NCBI GenBank assembly: GCA_030035585.1
Contig: CM057469.1
Span: 118,212,650 to 118,276,649, forward strand
Direction: 5' to 3'
Source: Dugong dugon
Lineage: Eukaryota > Chordata > Mammalia > Sirenia > Dugongidae
DNA: 64,000 nucleotides
Part shown: positions 35,415 to 47,532 of the stretch, piece by piece
Layout of the letters: each line of letters opens with the position of its first letter
Position numbering within the stretch: the first letter of the stretch is position 1
Translations under genes and position numbers: made by a program
The notes under the pieces: generated by a model
Told to the model about the DNA's origin: nothing
What the model saw: only the letters and a program-made list of their open reading frames with translations
Databases searched by the model: none

Positions 35415-36105
35415 GAATCGATCTCTTTTCCATCTTCCCCACCAGCATCCCTGTTAGGGATCATATACTTTTCTCCTAGACTGCTGTAATAGATTTCTAA
35501 CTTTCCTCTGTGCATCCTGTCTTTTTCAACTCCAATTGATTCTATGCAAACTGCCTGGCTGCTCTTCTTAGCCACCCTCCAATTATCCACTGCCTAAAAT
35601 CCACAGGGTTCTTCTTGATTTACCAAATGAAACCAAAATATTTTAGTTTGACTTTCCAAACCCTCCAAAAACATTTAAACTCATAACTCCCATACGTGTG
35701 GCCCGTATTCTGGGCAAACTGGAATCTGGTTGTGCTTACTAAACACATCACACATTTTTCTCAGCTCTGGGCTTATGCTCTGTTCTCCGACTACAGCACT
35801 CCCTGCCTCCATCTTCTTACTACAAAAGTAGTATGTACCTTTGAGGCCCAATGCAAACACAAGCTCTTTCACCAATTTTTCATAATCCACCCTACTCTTT
35901 CCTTTTTGAACATTTGTAGCAATTTGTGCCAATCTCTTGTAACATTACTTGCAACTCCAGTCATCTGTGTACCAAGCTTATCCATTTCTTTCCACCAGGC
36001 TAGGATCCTTCAAGAGAATAGTTGGCCTTATTCAATTTTATATGCTTAATGACTTGCAGAGGGCCTGGCACACTGTAGAAACTTCATAATGTTTGTTAAC
36101 TTGGA
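35415..36105 (+). repeat. L2 LINE fragment
   Basis: Plus-strand L2: the ctgctgtaatagatttctaa block, then acagggttcttcttgattta, then a 3' end cctggcacactgtagaaact. This order matches the 3' third of L2. An ancient, diverged element. Confidence 0.7.
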
Positions 36106-36748
36106 GTGCACCAGAGTTAAGTGGCCCACATGGGGATCAATTCCATGACCTTCCTCTCATTACCACTGAAGCCTGGCCACAAGAAAAGTACAAAAAGTGG
36201 CAAAAATTCTTGTTATATTTAAGCTTTAATTAAAGTTCATTTAATTCTCAAGACAAGTTCCAGTTTAGTGACCCTGAAGAAGAAAAGAGAATGCCCTGTA
36301 TTCATTAACTGAGCAGGAATAAATGCAAGTTCCTCCAGGAATTTCCATTTTAAAACAGTCAATCTTGGCTTAGACAAACCGAGAACAGAGATAAATGCCT
36401 AGAGATAAACAGAGGTAGATGGTAATTCTCTTGGATTTTTGAAGGTAAATCCATGTGGTTAATCTGTTGCGTTGTTACCTCCTGTGTTCTTAGAATTGTG
36501 TTAAGTAACGGGAAAGATAATAAATAAATAAATAAAACGTAAGTTCACCGTTCTCAAAGATATGACTTTTCCCTTCACTTATCTCAGGTTTATGCCTTTG
36601 CATACTTTTTAAATTGTTTACTTACTATAGTTTATAATCTGCTTGCTGTTTATTGTACGTAATTTGTTTATATTTGATTCTCTGCCATGAAGCTTCTATT
36701 CCTTTATATCTAGAGAATCGTTCAATTCTCTTTATGATAATCTAGGTC
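36106..36748. other. Unassigned non-coding stretch
   Basis: No gene or clear family. Contains a short AATA microsatellite at about 36518-36536. Confidence 0.45.
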
Positions 36749-37594
36749 AAGGGGCATCAAATTTTTCTGTAAAAGAGGTCTGAGTAAATAATTTAAGCTT
36801 TGGGGGACAGGAAGCCATGAATGGTCTCTGTCACAATATTCAAATCTGCCACTGTAGTATGAAAGCAGCCATAGATCATAAATGTAAGGGCCTGACTGTG
36901 TTCATGAAACTGGACCAATGGGTCCATGCCTAGCGTATAAGAAGCCAAATTCTTAGATGCTGTTTTTGAGAGGAAGAAAGAGTTTATTTCACAGGCTAGC
37001 AAGTGGGAACTCAGGGCTGTCAACCTCAGATTGAATTCCTTGATTTGAGGAAGCATTCACATTTTATAATTATACGTGTTCATATAGAGGTGGAGGAAGG
37101 CAGTGGGCAGGATCAGGAAGTTCTAACTATTCATAGTTTTTATTGGTTATTCATTACAAGGTAGGGCTAAGACTCAGCACGGAGGTGGCCGACGGACTCT
37201 TCCCTTTTGAAATGGGCTTGGCTACTGCAGATGACGTATGTCTGGTGATTTTGGTTTCTTGACATGAGTCTTTTCGTTTCTTGACATGAGTTCTTTTGTG
37301 TTATTGAGCATGCGTGGTGGCCCGGGGTCATCTGTCGGTCATCTTTGTTGTACACATGTCTGCCCATTCTGAGCTGATTAGATCTGGACCTGTCTGGGGC
37401 TCTTCAGAGGGTCTGCAAAACAACTTAGAGGAAGTGAGTGATGTGGTGGGGAAGGTGCCTAGACATGGCCTGATAACCGATGGAGTACTAATTAATTAGG
37501 TATCTTCAGCCTCTAGTGTCCCCTAACATTCACAAAGGTGCAAAAGAAGCAGAGGGTTCGATTTGGCCTACAGGCTGTAGTTTGCTGACTCCTG
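36749..37594 (+). mobile_element. MER20-type hAT-Charlie element split by an LTR
   Basis: The left part (36749-36904: caaggggcatcaaatttttc, ggtctctgtcacaatattca, gaaagcagccatagatcata) and the right part (37529-37594: ttcgatttggcctacaggct, gtagtttgctgactcctg) are the two ends of a 220-bp non-autonomous hAT element. The 8-bp flanks atctaggt and gtctagat look like a decayed target duplication. The LTR at 36905-37528 sits between. Confidence 0.75.
36905..37528 (-). repeat. Solitary LTR fossil inserted in MER20
   Basis: About 624 bp with TG...CA ends on the plus strand (tgaaactggacc ... cccctaaca), flanked by ttca on both sides, and a tttatt motif near 36990 that reads as an aataaa signal on the minus strand. 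No internal viral region. It contains a small internal duplication (tttcttgacatgagt repeated at about 37255-37295). Old fossil; family not determined. Confidence 0.5.
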
Positions 37595-39349
37595 GTCTAG
37601 ATTATTTATGGGATCCAAAGCTATCTCCATCCAGAACTCTTCCCTACCTGCTTGTATCTTATTCAAATACCTCGTTGATTTTGTATTCCTTTGGCAAAGG
37701 TGTAAATTTCATTGATATGAAACTGGAGGAGGTAGTGGAGAGGAATTGGAGACTAAAGATGATGAGAAAGATGTTGGTCCAGTGCATTATGACAAAAGAA
37801 TGTGAATACCTAGGGATAGGACCATGACTGCTGAATAGAAATATTCCTAGCAATTATTTCTTTGGAAACGAGGGAGAGTTAGGTCAAATCTAGGTGCTTC
37901 CTAACACAGTGTGACTTTCTTACTCATTATGGACAAAATAACCAAGCAACAGAGCCAATTAAATGACCCCTGAACCACCAGTGCTAGTTGAAAAGTAAAA
38001 CCCTTAGTAAAAGAAGGAGGAAGGCAGCTGAGGAAGAGGTCATGATATGTAAATTTCTTCACAATGTTGTGAACTTCCTGCTCCAAGTTGGGTAAATCAC
38101 TGATGACATTAGGAAGAATCTAAGAAGCAGATTATGTAGACTGTTCCCAACTGCAGGCAGACTGAGTATAAGTCCCCTAGTTCAGGATTCCTGTTATGGG
38201 GCATTTACTTTCCAAGAACTATTCTAGATTTGACCAGGCAAAACAAGGTATATTCAGTTAAATGTTGTTATCACTGAACATTTACCGTGACCAAAGTCAG
38301 CAGTCCCCAAACATTCTCTGAAGCATTTGGTACCCATTTAATCTATAATAACTGAGTCTGAATTTTCCTTGTCATGAAATAATTTTTTTTTTTCATCTGT
38401 GGAATAAACTCCTCCTAAGTTACTATACAGAACTCCTCCAAGATAGAACTAACTAGGTAACATTAGGCCCCATCACTAATTAATTTTTTACTTGTGTTAG
38501 GGTTTTTTTTATTTGAATGTTGATATTAGATATTGAAGCTTTGAATGAGATCTTGAATTCTAGTTGTTCAGATATCTTCTGAGTTCTTGGCTACCTTCAC
38601 ACTTGTGGTTAAAGGAATGTACAGCATTCCTAGCTCTGCATCTAGTCTATTCCAATTTTGTTTCCCTTAGTTCATTAGGCCTCACTTTCTCTTTTTGAGG
38701 CCCCAATAACTAGTATGTCTTTTTCTAAATTTAATAATTCACTTGATATCTGTACACCTTCCTTCATACACCAGACTCCTTTGCTGATCAGTATTTACTA
38801 CTTGCGGCAGAAATTGCTGTTTGTCACATCCATTTCCCCTTCTTTCTGGGCACAAAGCTAGACTATATTTCCCAGTTTTTCTCATTGTTTAGTGTGACCA
38901 TATGCATGAGGCCATTGAAATGTGTTGGAAGTGATGGACTCCACTTTTAGGACTGGATGGCCTGAAACCAAACATCCCCTGCCATCCTTACTCTTTCCTG
39001 CCCACTGGCTTGAATTGAAGGACTCAGGTGGCCTGAAAGATGGTGGGACTGTAAGACGGAAGGAAAGTGGGTTCCTAAACCACCATGTGGAAGGCCATTT
39101 ACTGAACATGCTCATTGGATTGTTAGGTGAGCAAGACAATAACTTTTAGAATGTTGAACTACTGAGATTTCTTAATTATGGTTGTTAGCATTATCTATAT
39201 ACCACTCGACATTACTAACAAATACTCTCATGATACTAAGACTTCATTGTTTCCTCTTCTGTAGCCCTCTTCTCTTAAAAGCTGGAGCCACTTGACCCCA
39301 AATGAACAGGATTTTGAAATACAAAGCATTAAAACATCACAATCACTTT
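37595..39349. other. Unassigned non-coding stretch
   Basis: About 1.75 kb without a recognisable gene or repeat family. Open frames of 60-103 codons show no domain. Confidence 0.45.
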
Positions 39350-39525
39350 CATTCCATGTAATTTTGACAATGAACCTGAAATGCTGTTATTGCTTATCCC
39401 TGTTCTATAGACGAACACAAGGAGGCTCAAGGACCATAGTGTTTTTTTTCAAAATCACACAGCTAATGACTCAAAGGGCCAGTATTAAAACACAAGCTGG
39501 TCTGATGCCAGACCTCAGGGTCTTT
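39350..39525 (-). repeat. MIR fragment
   Basis: Reverse-strand MIR core: ccctgttctatagacgaaca, aggctcaaggaccatagtg, aaaatcacacagctaatgac, cagtattaaaacacaagctg. Confidence 0.6.
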
Positions 39526-40123
39526 ACTTTGTCACCTTTTGTATCATATCCAAAAACCTCTAAAGAGTCTTTAATGTTATTACAACTCCAACAATCTCTT
39601 TCTCAACCTGCAACGAATATTAAGCTGCTGGGGATCCCTTTATGCCCTGCAATATCAGCAAGGCATGTAAAGATTAAAGAATAATAAAAGTTCCAAGGAA
39701 AAGGTTTTCCTAAACTTTATTGATAATTTCCCTTCGACAGGGTCCAAGAAGTCTGGTTATGCTGTATTCTGTACTGCAAAGAGCTTGTTGGAATTCCACT
39801 ACAGCACCTCAGTCAATGAGAACATCGTAAAGCTTCTAAACCCAGAATGCAGAAATTAAAACAAACCTTCAATGATTTAAAAGAAGTTGTGAAATATTCT
39901 TCTTGAATGTGTGGTCTTAATAAATCATGAGTTCAAGGAGGTGAAGAGACACTTGACATTGTGATGCACATCATCATTACATTTATAAATAGGACAAGCG
40001 TGACATATCTCTTATTGGTAGAATACCTCTTTGCCCTAGCTGACAGCTTTCTTGTAAGCTTTTCTTTTGCTCTCACCTTCCATAAGCCTCATGATGCTCA
40101 CGGAGGAAGCTGTTGTTATGCCC
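39526..40123. other. Unassigned non-coding stretch
   Basis: No gene or clear repeat recognised. Confidence 0.4.
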
Positions 40124-40134
40124 ATTACAGTGAA

Positions 40135-40366
40135 CAATAAAAAACAAAACAAACAAAAATACCTGTTGCTGTTGAGTTGATTTCCACTCATGGAGACCCC
40201 ATTTGTGTCAGAGTAGAACTGCACTCCATAGGGTTTTCAATGGTTGTAATCTTATGGAAGTAGATTGCCAGATCTTTCTTCCAGGGTACTGCTGGGTGGA
40301 TCTGAACCACCAATCTTTCAGTTAGAAGCCAAGTGAAAACTGTTTGCACCACCCCAGGGGGCCTCT
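40135..40366 (-). repeat. AfroSINE-type SINE, full length
   Basis: Reverse-strand copy with an A-rich left end, tail ttgagttgatttccactcat, body tcagagtagaactgcactcc, and head (ccaatctttcagttagaagc). Perfect 11-bp target duplication attacagtgaa at 40124-40134 and 40367-40377. Confidence 0.93.
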
Positions 40367-40451
40367 ATTACAGTGAAAGAGAGGTTTAAATCAACAAATT
40401 TCAGCGAAACTCAATGGTAAAGCCAATTAATTAACGAACAGTTTTAGGAAT

Positions 40452-40830
40452 TGGGCATTTATTGAGTTTCTGCTATGTATACCTGACCCACTTCTTTCTA
40501 CTGCATACCAGCTATAAACTTGATAAACATCATTTCATATTATCTTGACCACTATTTAAATATTTTTGATCATTAACTTTTACCAAGTGCTCTTTTTTGT
40601 GCTGGTATGAAGTAGTAAAGTAGATAGACCATGTTCTTGCTTTGGGGATGCTTCTAACAATCCTTTGAAAAAAGTTATGTTTGTCATCTTGCTACAGGTG
40701 ACAGCTGAGGCTTACAAAAGTTAAAGAGCTTGTCCAAGCTTGCATAGCTAAATTTACAGAAGCCATAATTTATACTCACGATTGTTTGATGTAAAGTCAG
40801 TAATGTTAGCCATTCTATTTACTTTCCTAT
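40452..40830 (-). repeat. MIR fragment, stretched or interrupted
   Basis: The reverse-strand MIR end (gcatttattgagtttctgct) and the core (gtgacagctgaggcttacaa, agagcttgtccaagcttgca) are both visible but further apart than in MIR, so an unidentified piece of about 100 bp may lie between. Confidence 0.5.
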
Positions 40831-41807
40831 ATTTTGCCAGGATGTGGGTAGGTGCAAAATACAGGAAAGCAAGTAGAAAATTTCCTAATCTCATTGAAAT
40901 CACAATCTAATTTAAGGGCAGTACTTATAATAAGTAAAAAACATTTGAAAATAACTCAAAAAAGAGTATAACTCAGAGAAACACTGTATTGGTCAAATGA
41001 TAAGTGCTGTGGTAATTTGGTGATGAAGTATAAGAAAAAAGCATTAGGAAGTTCTTCATGAAGAACTTTGTGTACAATACAGCTACATGGAGGTGGAGAG
41101 AAGATTGGCATGTCCGACATGTCAGAAGGCATAGACTGGGGGAGTGATTTGCATTTGGATCACGAGAAATTAAGTACAAATACTGTAGAAAAGCAAGTTT
41201 AGAGATATGGGTGGAATTTATTAGTAAATGGCTGTGAAAGGAGTTTAAAATTTTTTTTAGGAGGGTAATAGGAAGCCAGTTCATTGACGATTGTTCAAAA
41301 GTAAAGTACAAAAAATATCTTCAGCATCTACTGAAGTGTGATAGAATGGACACCCCAATTCTAATTCACCTTATGTAAATTACGTTTTGACTCACAGGAG
41401 AATCTCTAGTGATACCCTTTCAGACGTCAGACTAATGTCAACAACATTTTGGAACAATGTGTGTTCTTTTTCTGAGCATTCCACATTTTCTTAATAATAT
41501 CATGTTCTAGTGCTGTCCTGTTTTATAACTTGAGAGTTGATTTTTTCTTTAACAGCTCTCAACTATCTCCAAAATGATGTGTTTCCCAAGACAAACAGCA
41601 GTATGGCAAAGAACAAGAAGAGGACAGCACTGAAATTAAATAGGAAGATAACTCTAAAGTTCAATAGTGAAGTTGGTAAGCTACATAAGTTAAACAGGTG
41701 GTTAACTTTGTAAGTTTAATAGAAAATCTACTTACAGTTACTATTTAAGGGGGTGTTTTCCAGTATGGTAATTATGTTAGATACAGCCCCATAACATAGT
41801 TAAGAAA
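40831..41807. other. Unassigned non-coding stretch
   Basis: Nothing recognised in about 1 kb. A 112-codon minus frame (40973-41311) has no domain and is probably chance. Confidence 0.45.
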
Positions 41808-42043
41808 TTACTGGTTAGGAATATGAATTTGGACTGCCTGGATTCACATCTTGGCTCAGCTATTTGCTATGTGACCTTGGGCAAATTAAATTCTCCAAGC
41901 TTCTGTTTATTCTTCTGTGAAATGTCAACTATATTAGAAACTACCTTGTAGGATGAGGATTAAATTTTAAAAATTCTTGTATAGAAATTAACACAATGCT
42001 TTGCACATAGTAAATGCTCAGCAAATGTTAGCTGTTATTATCA
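41808..42043 (+). repeat. MIR SINE, nearly full length
   Basis: Plus-strand MIR: ggactgcctggattcacatc, ctatgtgaccttgggcaaat, aggatgaggattaaatttta, then the 3' end tttgcacatagtaaatgctc and gcaaatgttagctgttatta. Confidence 0.85.
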
Positions 42044-42510
42044 CGAATATTAATGAAGTCAAGCCATGTTTTATCATTTTAATTTATGAAAAACTTACAC
42101 CTCCTAAGGATCTTGATGTCTGCCTCTATCTACACAATGACCATTTTCTATTGCCCAATCTTTTCTGCCTTAGGCTCTTGAATATAAGTGACCCTAGGCC
42201 AAATTTATGCCTGCTTCTATTCTAGCCTTGCATTCCTGTTCTAATTTTTGGATTTTTTCCTTGTTTCTGTAACCCAGACCCCACTCAGAATCCCAGTCCT
42301 CTAATAGAAGAGAGGAGCCTGACCTATTTGGACACTTACAGGATTTGGGCCCTGTCTCTAAATCCTAGGTCTTCTGGTTGCATCTGTGGATTCTGATCAT
42401 GAGACCGTTCTGAAAGCTTCTTCTGGGTAGTGAAATAGGAACCCCTGCCTACTGTTGGGGGTGCCAATATCCTGGGACATTGCATAGATCTCCTCTTCCT
42501 CAAGATTTCC
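42044..42510. other. Unassigned non-coding stretch
   Basis: No gene or repeat family recognised. Confidence 0.4.
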
Positions 42511-42517
42511 CTCAAGA

Positions 42518-42687
42518 AAAAAACAAAAAAGAAGTCTGTTGTTGTTGAGTCGATTCCAACTCATAGTGACATTATAAGACAGGGTAGAACTGTCCCATAG
42601 GCTTTCTAAGGAGAGACTGGTGGATTTGAACTACTGTCCTTTTGGTTAGCAGTGGAGCTCTTAACCACTGTGCCACAAGGGCTCCTT
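42518..42687 (-). repeat. AfroSINE-type SINE, shorter subtype
   Basis: Reverse-strand copy, 170 bp, lacking the middle body block seen in longer copies: tail ttgagtcgattccaactcat, gtagaactgtcccataggct, then directly the B-box-like complement (ggtggatttgaactactg) and head. A short ctcaaga repeat flanks it. Confidence 0.88.
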
Positions 42688-42695
42688 CTCAAGAC

Positions 42696-43104
42696 CAGGG
42701 GTTGACAAACCAGGACTTCGAACTTGTTTGTTCTGGTTAGACCCCCTGTATACATAACAGTCATCTGGGGATCTATGAGAAGAATCATGTAGGGATCTTG
42801 TTATAATGTAGATTCTGATTCAGTATATCTGGTATGGAAAGGCAAATTCTCAGAAGGGGGCTGAACTGGAATAAACTGGTTTGAACCCCTGAAACAAAAC
42901 TTTTTCTGTAAAGGTCTGCATGAATATTTCAGGCCATCCAACCCTGGGGTTTTTGTCACAACTACTCATCTCTGCCATTGTAACACAAAAACAGCCACAG
43001 AAAATACATAAATGAATGGGCATAGTTATGTTCCAATAAAACTTTATTCACAAAAAACAGGGGGCAGGCAGAGTTTTCTCATGGGCATAGTTTTTGGACT
43101 CTTG
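42696..43104 (+). mobile_element. MER20-type hAT-Charlie element split by another hAT element
   Basis: Left end caggggttgacaaac at 42696-42710. The body resumes at about 42892: tttttctgtaaaggtctgca, cacaactactcatctctgcc, gttccaataaaactttattc, ending near tttttggactcttg. The interruption is the element at 42711-42891. Confidence 0.75.
42711..42891 (+). mobile_element. Small hAT-Charlie (MER5-like) element
   Basis: A 181-bp insert with inverted ends: caggacttcgaac on the left and gtttgaacccctg on the right (10 of 13 bases pair when one is reverse-complemented). CAG...CTG ends and internal agattctgattcag are typical of Charlie-type elements. Flanks tgacaaac and aaacaaaa may be a decayed 8-bp duplication. 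Confidence 0.6.
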
Positions 43105-43635
43105 CTCTTGGTGACTAGAAGCCTCATCCTCTCACTCTATTCTTGTGGGACTCACACTATCTCAGGACTAACTCACTCATGCCACCGATTGTACCAAAGG
43201 TGTGATTTGGGCAACAAAGAGGAAATCAAACAAACAAACAAAATTTCATTTCCTGTTTTTATTTATTTATTTTTAGTGAATTTCAGAAGTAACACTCAGA
43301 ATGTATCTCAGTCTCGTTTTCTTTATTATTAAGTCCCTCAGGCTTCTGCTCCCAGGATTGGGATCTATGAGCCGTATAACCAGAAACTGTCACTGGTGGT
43401 TAGGGACACCCCACAGGAAATGCACTGCACACTCTCAGGGTTTTCTCAACTTTGTCTTCTTATCTGGCAGCAGGTGAAATTTCAGGCTTTTCTTCACAGT
43501 AAAAGTAATGACATCCTCACCTCAAATTGGAAAAGGCTCCTACGAACAAACTTTGAATATGTTGTTGGTATTTCAGGAGAAAATGAGAACATCTCAACTT
43601 AGAAAATGGAATTACTGACCTCTGGGGCTCTTCTT
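43105..43635. other. Unassigned non-coding stretch
   Basis: No gene or repeat family recognised; a 106-codon plus frame beginning in MER20 runs into it and is chance. Confidence 0.4.
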
Positions 43636-43812
43636 GGAGCCCTGGTGGCGCAGTGGTTAAGTTCTTGGCTGCTAACCAAAAGGTTGGCAGTTTGAATCCA
43701 CCGGTTGCTCCTTGGAAGCCCTATGGGGCAGTTCTAATGTGTCCTGTAGGTCGTATTAGTCGGAATTGACTTGACGGCAACAAGTTGGTGTGTGTGTGTG
43801 TGTTTTGGTTGT
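43636..43812 (+). repeat. AfroSINE-type SINE, shorter subtype, with GT tail
   Basis: Plus-strand copy close to consensus: ggagccctggtggcgcagtg, ggttggcagtttgaatccac, then directly gccctatggggcagttctaa, and tail cggaattgacttgacggcaa. The 3' end has become a GT microsatellite (43788-43802). Confidence 0.92.
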
Positions 43813-43950
43813 GTTAAGAGTTAATAACAGGGCCAAAAGCTGTCCCTTCTCCAACCTAAGGCCAATCCTTGTACCTCTGCTTTGGACCCAAGAATGCTAA
43901 CCTGCTCAAAAACCTTTCCCTGTTGCTCATCCCTTTTCTTTCTCCTGTAT

Positions 43951-44172
43951 GGAGTCCTTGGGTGGTGCAAATGGTTACAACACTCAACTGCTAACCAACA
44001 GGTTGGAGGTTCAAATCCATCTAGAGGTACCATTAAAGAAAGACCTAGCAATCTACTTCCAAACAATTAGTCATTGAAAACCCTATGAAGCACAGTTCTA
44101 TTCTGACACACATAGGGTTGTCATGAGTTGTAATTCACTTGATAGCAACTGGGTTTTTTTGTTTTTTGTTTT
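43951..44172 (+). repeat. AfroSINE-type SINE, longer subtype
   Basis: Plus-strand copy with head ggagtccttgggtggtgcaa, B-box-like ggttcaaatccat, and a body (gcaatctacttccaaacaat, tagtcattgaaaaccctatg) that closely parallels the RTE 5' region at 22930-22970. Tail catgagttgtaattcacttg. Confidence 0.88.
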
Positions 44173-44189
44173 TGCCTCTGGTGTATTCA

Positions 44190-44329
44190 GTGGAGATAAC
44201 CAAAAAGGTCAGCAGTGTGAATCCACCAGCCACTCCCTGGAAACCCTATGGGACAGTTCTACTCTATTCTATGCGGTCATTATAAGTCGGAACTGACTCA
44301 ACGGCAAGGGGTTTGGATTTTTTGGTTTT
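44190..44329 (+). repeat. AfroSINE-type SINE, 5' truncated
   Basis: Starts inside the head (aaccaaaaaggtcagcagtg) and runs to the tail (gaactgactcaacggcaagg). Perfect 10-bp target duplication ggtgtattca at 44180-44189 and 44330-44339, so the truncation happened at insertion. Confidence 0.9.
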
Positions 44330-44399
44330 GGTGTATTCAACCACTTCCTCTCATCTAAATTGTTGTTATTCTAAAACACACTTAAGTCTCTCCCAACTA

Positions 44400-44765
44400 A
44401 AAACCAAATGAACAGACCTTTCATCTCTCCCTCTTCCCCATGTATTTTATCTTCCCTTGATCAACTGTCTATACTAGTTATCTCCATTTCATGTCACCTA
44501 CTCCTCAGCCTTCTAATCTAGTTTTTATCTTCATCTTTCCACTAAATCAGCTCTTGTTAAAGTCACCAGTGACATCTAGGTTTTTTAACTTCAATGAGCA
44601 TTTTTCTATTCTCATTTCGCTTGATTCTGATCCGTATTTGATATAGTTGACCTCTCCCTCTTTCTTAAAACACTCAACTTCTGATTTTCCATGACAAACG
44701 CTTTCCTGGGTTTCCTCTTTCTCTCTTACCACTCACACAGACCTGTTAAACATTTTCTCATCTTC
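44400..44765 (+). repeat. L2 LINE fragment
   Basis: Plus-strand L2 coding-region remnant: aaatcagctcttgttaaagt, caccagtgacatctaggttt, gatatagttgacctctccct, aaacactcaacttctgattt. This matches the well-conserved L2 RT segment order. Non-coding now. Confidence 0.65.
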
Positions 44766-45441
44766 GTTTCTTTAGTGTCATAAGGTTCTTACTATAATTT
44801 ATCCACTAGGCAAATCTTGGAATATAATCAGGTATAAACAAAAGTCTGTCATTTTGATGTATCAAGGAACTGTGTGGGTGGTCCTCAGACTTTTCTTCCT
44901 TCCTGCATTGCAGTTCTTAAAAAACAGTGGAGTCTTATTTTAAAATCCTGAGTCTGTGGTTGTTTTTCCATAATTGCAAATAGTGATTTCAGTGGACTCT
45001 AATCGAGAACTTATCTTCACTTAATCCTTAGCTGACTTGCCTTCACCTGAAACTTAAAGCGCACTAACTTAGCTCATCTGTACCTCTGATCTCTGACAAA
45101 TTTGTTGGGACCAGTTCGAAAGTATGTAGCTCCTTCCTTCTTATCTTGACTTTATGACACTGAACTGACGGTTGTAGAATGATTTTAAGCCAAAAGACTT
45201 TCATGAGAGCTAATCCTGCTAACGTCTCTAATGGATTCAATTGCTTAAAGACAGATTCCATGAGAGAATAGGACTCTTATTAAATCATTAGTATGAGGGG
45301 CAGAGGGTCCAAAGGATCCAGAACATGGGCTGTGGGAGGACTGACAGTGGATGGTGGGGGAAGACAAGTTCAGATACACCAGCATAAAGAAACCTAAGGA
45401 TATGGTAGAAAATAATGCTAAAATTAATGGAAGTAAGTTCT
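44766..45441. other. Unassigned non-coding stretch
   Basis: No gene or repeat family recognised. Confidence 0.4.
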
Positions 45442-45654
45442 GGAGAGGTCCCTGAGTGGTGCAAGTGATTTGCTCTTGGCTACTAACCTAAAGGTTCATG
45501 GTTGAACCCACCAAACAGCGCTATGGAAGAAAGCCCTGACAATCTACTTCTGAAAAGATTATAGCCAAGAAAACCTTATGGAACAGATCTACTTTGTAAC
45601 ACATCAGGTCACCATGAGTCGGAATTGACTTGACAGCAATGTTTTGTTTTTTTT
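45442..45654 (+). repeat. AfroSINE-type SINE, longer subtype
   Basis: Plus-strand copy: gtccctgagtggtgcaagtg, gttcatggttgaacccacc, body caatctacttctgaaaagat and tagccaagaaaaccttatgg (RTE-5'-like), tail atgagtcggaattgacttga. Confidence 0.88.
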
Positions 45655-47239
45655 CCGAGCCCTGAGGAGGGAGGTGAATTTAAGCTACCAAATACATCTA
45701 CTCCATCATTTTACCTAAGACTCTTCTTAGATTATGCTCAGAGAATCATTCATTCCATCCTAACCCTAGAGAATATTTACCATTTTTCCCCAGGGATACA
45801 ATTTCAGCCTTCGTTTGAAGGTAATTGATGATTTGATAATTTTATTCCTTTTGGGTCTCTGATGGGTTGTCTGGAAATTGTCCCATGGATCAAGAGTTAT
45901 AAAATAGAAAAGGAAAACAATTGCACAGCCTCAATGAGACGCATAACAGTGCTCAAACTGGATGGTGGCATTTAAGATAGATGGCAAATGTCAATTCTGA
46001 GGCACTTCTGTAAGAATTTTGTGTTTCCCATTAGAGAAATAATGCAGCCTCTATTTAATTTACAAGTTTAATATTGCAAATCCAACTCTTGGGAGAAAAC
46101 TGGGTGAATCACAAGTGACTATTACTTAAATTTCACACAAGTAAATGTATTGGCTGTGTTAGTAGTATTCAAAACTCAAAGCCACAAAATACATTTTTGT
46201 ATCATTTTATTTGTAGAAGAATGGCGCAATTATTTTCAGAATAATTTAATCCTCAGTTTAGTGACAATTATGTTCCATTATAATAATTAAAATCACACCC
46301 TGCTATTTGGATGAACTCAATAGAATAATGATTTCTTAGGGGAAGATTTAATCGGATCATTATTTTTCTTTCCAGAACCAAAATTTCTGTAAATTATTTT
46401 AACTCGTACTGCTGCTTAATTTTAAATTTACTTGCTGTCCTGTTAAAAGAAACATCATAAACAAGATGACAGTCTCAACCTACCCTTGAACCATCTGCAT
46501 GCCACAACTGTTACTGGAGGCAGGCTGGGGCTTTGCAAGATGCAAAGTGGATGGGCAGGCATAGTAGCAGGGCTGCAGATGGTGAGAGTACCTAAGACAA
46601 GTAGGTTGAATCAGGTTGCTCCCAGAATAGTGGTGTTTCAGAGGAATGGTCCGTTGAAAGCAGAGCCCTAGCAAGGAGTGAAAGGATGTGAGGAAGGGTC
46701 AGTAGCTCTCCTGCGGACAAAGTAGACAAGCACTTGGAAGGGTACTATGACTCCAGGAAAATGGGCTAGGGCTTCGGAAAGCACTCCTGGTTTAAGAAAG
46801 AATGCAAGTGTAAGGCATAAAACAAAGGGAAAAAGCACTACACCAGTAAGACAGTGTTGGGGAAGAGCTTAGGCTTTTTGAACCCTATGATGTTTGAGTT
46901 CAACTTGAAGTATGTAAGATACTGGAATAATAGCAGCAAGATAACTTATTAACCATACCAAGGCAGACGGTGTATCGGTAGTTACTGCTATTGCTATATG
47001 CCATGTCTCATGAATTATCTCAGATACTGGATACAGCAGGTGAGAAATCACCCTTTGAATTCACTTGAGACTTTGAGAGGCCTCAACATGGAAAGTGTAA
47101 ACATGGGACATCAAGGCAAAAGAGTGAGAAGCAATAAATGCCACAGGTGCACTCATTCCTTATGTAGTGGTAGGTTGCTCTGTGGCGGCCTTTGTATGAC
47201 CTTCTGAGTATAAGTGACTTGGAACTAAGAGCCAGATAG
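45655..47239. other. Unassigned non-coding stretch
   Basis: About 1.6 kb with no recognised gene or repeat. Open frames of 60-69 codons are chance. Confidence 0.45.
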
Positions 47240-47345
47240 TCAGAGCCCCCTAGACTGAAAGCTCTACAGATACAGGAACCAAGTACCTAACAATGTCTGC
47301 CACATAGCAGGGGTTTAATACATATTTGTTGAATGAAAATGAAAA
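47240..47345 (+). repeat. L2 3'-end fragment
   Basis: Plus-strand L2 end: gactgaaagctctacagata, tctgccacatagcaggggtt, tacatatttgttgaatgaaa. Confidence 0.6.
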
Positions 47346-47532
47346 TTAATTAATGAAAGAAATGTAAATGAATCCCACCACTTGCAGAATTTCCAGACTC
47401 TTTAGACATGAGAGCAGGGTCAGAAGTGATGGTTCATCAACTGCGTCTTTATTTCCTGACTCTTTTTCTTACCACTTTGGCTCTATTTTATAGTGAATAT
47501 GCTTCTCATGAAACTCAAAAATTCTAGCCTCT

